NCBI GenBank assembly: GCA_001792895.1
Contig: MARA01000105.1
Location: forward strand, 1-32,924
Source: Lentinus brumalis
Taxonomy: Eukaryota; Basidiomycota; Agaricomycetes; Polyporales; Polyporaceae
Direction of reading: 5' to 3'
DNA length: 32,924 bases
The first letter of the stretch is position 1. Each line of letters opens with the position of its first letter. The translations under genes were made by a program, and so were the position numbers. Of this stretch, positions 32,737 to 32,924 are shown piece by piece. Under the pieces are notes generated by a model. That model worked only from the letters and a program-made list of their open reading frames with translations, was not told the DNA's origin and ran no database searches.

Positions 32737-32924
32737 CTAGTTCTTGATGTACGTACAGTAATACTCCCCGCCGTGTTTCTTGTCCGTGCCGCGCAGTCTT
32801 GCTGTCATCGGCCGTCGTGCATGACCTGCATATCTGTTTAAAATAGCATCAGAACGTGTTCTGTACGCAAGCATGCGAGAACGTACCAGTGAACATGTTC
32901 CCAAGGGGACTCAACGTTCGTAGC
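32737..32924 (-). CDS. Candidate minus-strand gene end, copy 4 (cut by window end)
   Basis: Stop codon, last exon and intron of the same candidate gene; the preceding exon is truncated by the end of the window. Confidence 0.33.

Larger units (their letters stand above)
1..32924 (+). repeat. Head-to-tail tandem array of a ~9.75-kb unit, about 3.4 copies
   Basis: The same landmarks recur at a constant spacing in the same orientation. The gene A start codon is at 20, 9739, 19491 and 29242, giving periods of 9719, 9752 and 9751. Gene B starts follow at 2436, 12181, 21934 and 31686. Everything between is also repeated, so the unit has no unique spacer. In the segments I compared, differences are one-base changes in runs of C or G, with almost no substitutions. 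No rRNA gene lies in the unit, although the period is close to that of many fungal rDNA repeats. The array runs off both window ends, so the true copy number is not visible. Confidence 0.98.
29223..32924 (+). repeat. Repeat unit copy 4 (partial, cut by window end)
   Basis: The first 3702 nt of the unit. It contains an intact gene A, a gene B with one C missing near 32500, and the sequence just beyond gene B. The window ends before the internally duplicated modules. Confidence 0.97.

Noticed and set aside
1..32924. rDNA array, suggested by the ~9.75-kb period
   Set aside because: No 18S, 5.8S or 28S-like stretch is visible on either strand, and the unit is filled with protein-type frames and gene-poor DNA.
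1..32924. CRISPR array or other short-repeat array
   Set aside because: The repeat period is kilobases and no short regularly spaced repeats with unique spacers exist; the genome style is eukaryotic.

Overview
The window is almost certainly fungal nuclear DNA, most likely from an agaricomycete basidiomycete. The reasons are GC-rich sequence, candidate introns of about 50-75 nt with GTGAGT/GTACGT donors and CTGAC-type branch sites, and two hypothetical proteins whose style I associate with that group. The taxonomy is inference. I see no bacterial, organellar, rRNA, tRNA or CRISPR signature.

The dominant fact is architectural. The whole window is one head-to-tail tandem repeat of a unit of about 9.75 kb: copy 1 at 1-9719 (window begins 19 nt before a start codon), copy 2 at 9720-19471, copy 3 at 19472-29222, and partial copy 4 at 29223-32924. 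In the stretches I compared by eye, nearly all differences between copies are one-base length changes in homopolymer runs. That pattern fits long-read consensus error better than evolved divergence. Copy 1 is worst at its left end, where about 18 bases are missing from one 804-nt gene.

Each unit contains, left to right: (a) gene A, 267 aa, + strand, a disordered Pro/Ser/Arg-rich protein with short conserved-looking ends, preceded by a 25-codon upstream ORF whose stop overlaps the gene A start as ATGA; (b) about 1.6 kb with no gene I can support; (c) gene B, 339 aa, + strand, a hypothetical protein with an aromatic-rich central block and an acidic tail; (d) a possible convergent, spliced minus-strand gene end whose stop lies 32 bp past the gene B stop; (e) two diverged direct copies (modules I and II, about 1.45 and 1.53 kb) of an older internal duplication that retain short + strand peptides under apparent codon-level constraint but carry a frameshift and an in-frame stop, so they look like decayed paralogues; (f) about 1.5 kb of gene-poor sequence, including a strongly purine-rich + strand stretch, a candidate 69-nt 5'-UTR intron and a TATA-like box ahead of the next gene A.

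Genes A and B are open in at least two copies each (A in copies 3 and 4; B in copies 2 and 3), and the broken versions elsewhere are explained by homopolymer indels. I could not assign a biochemical function to either. The main open question is whether this is a genuine multi-copy array or episome, or an assembly product.
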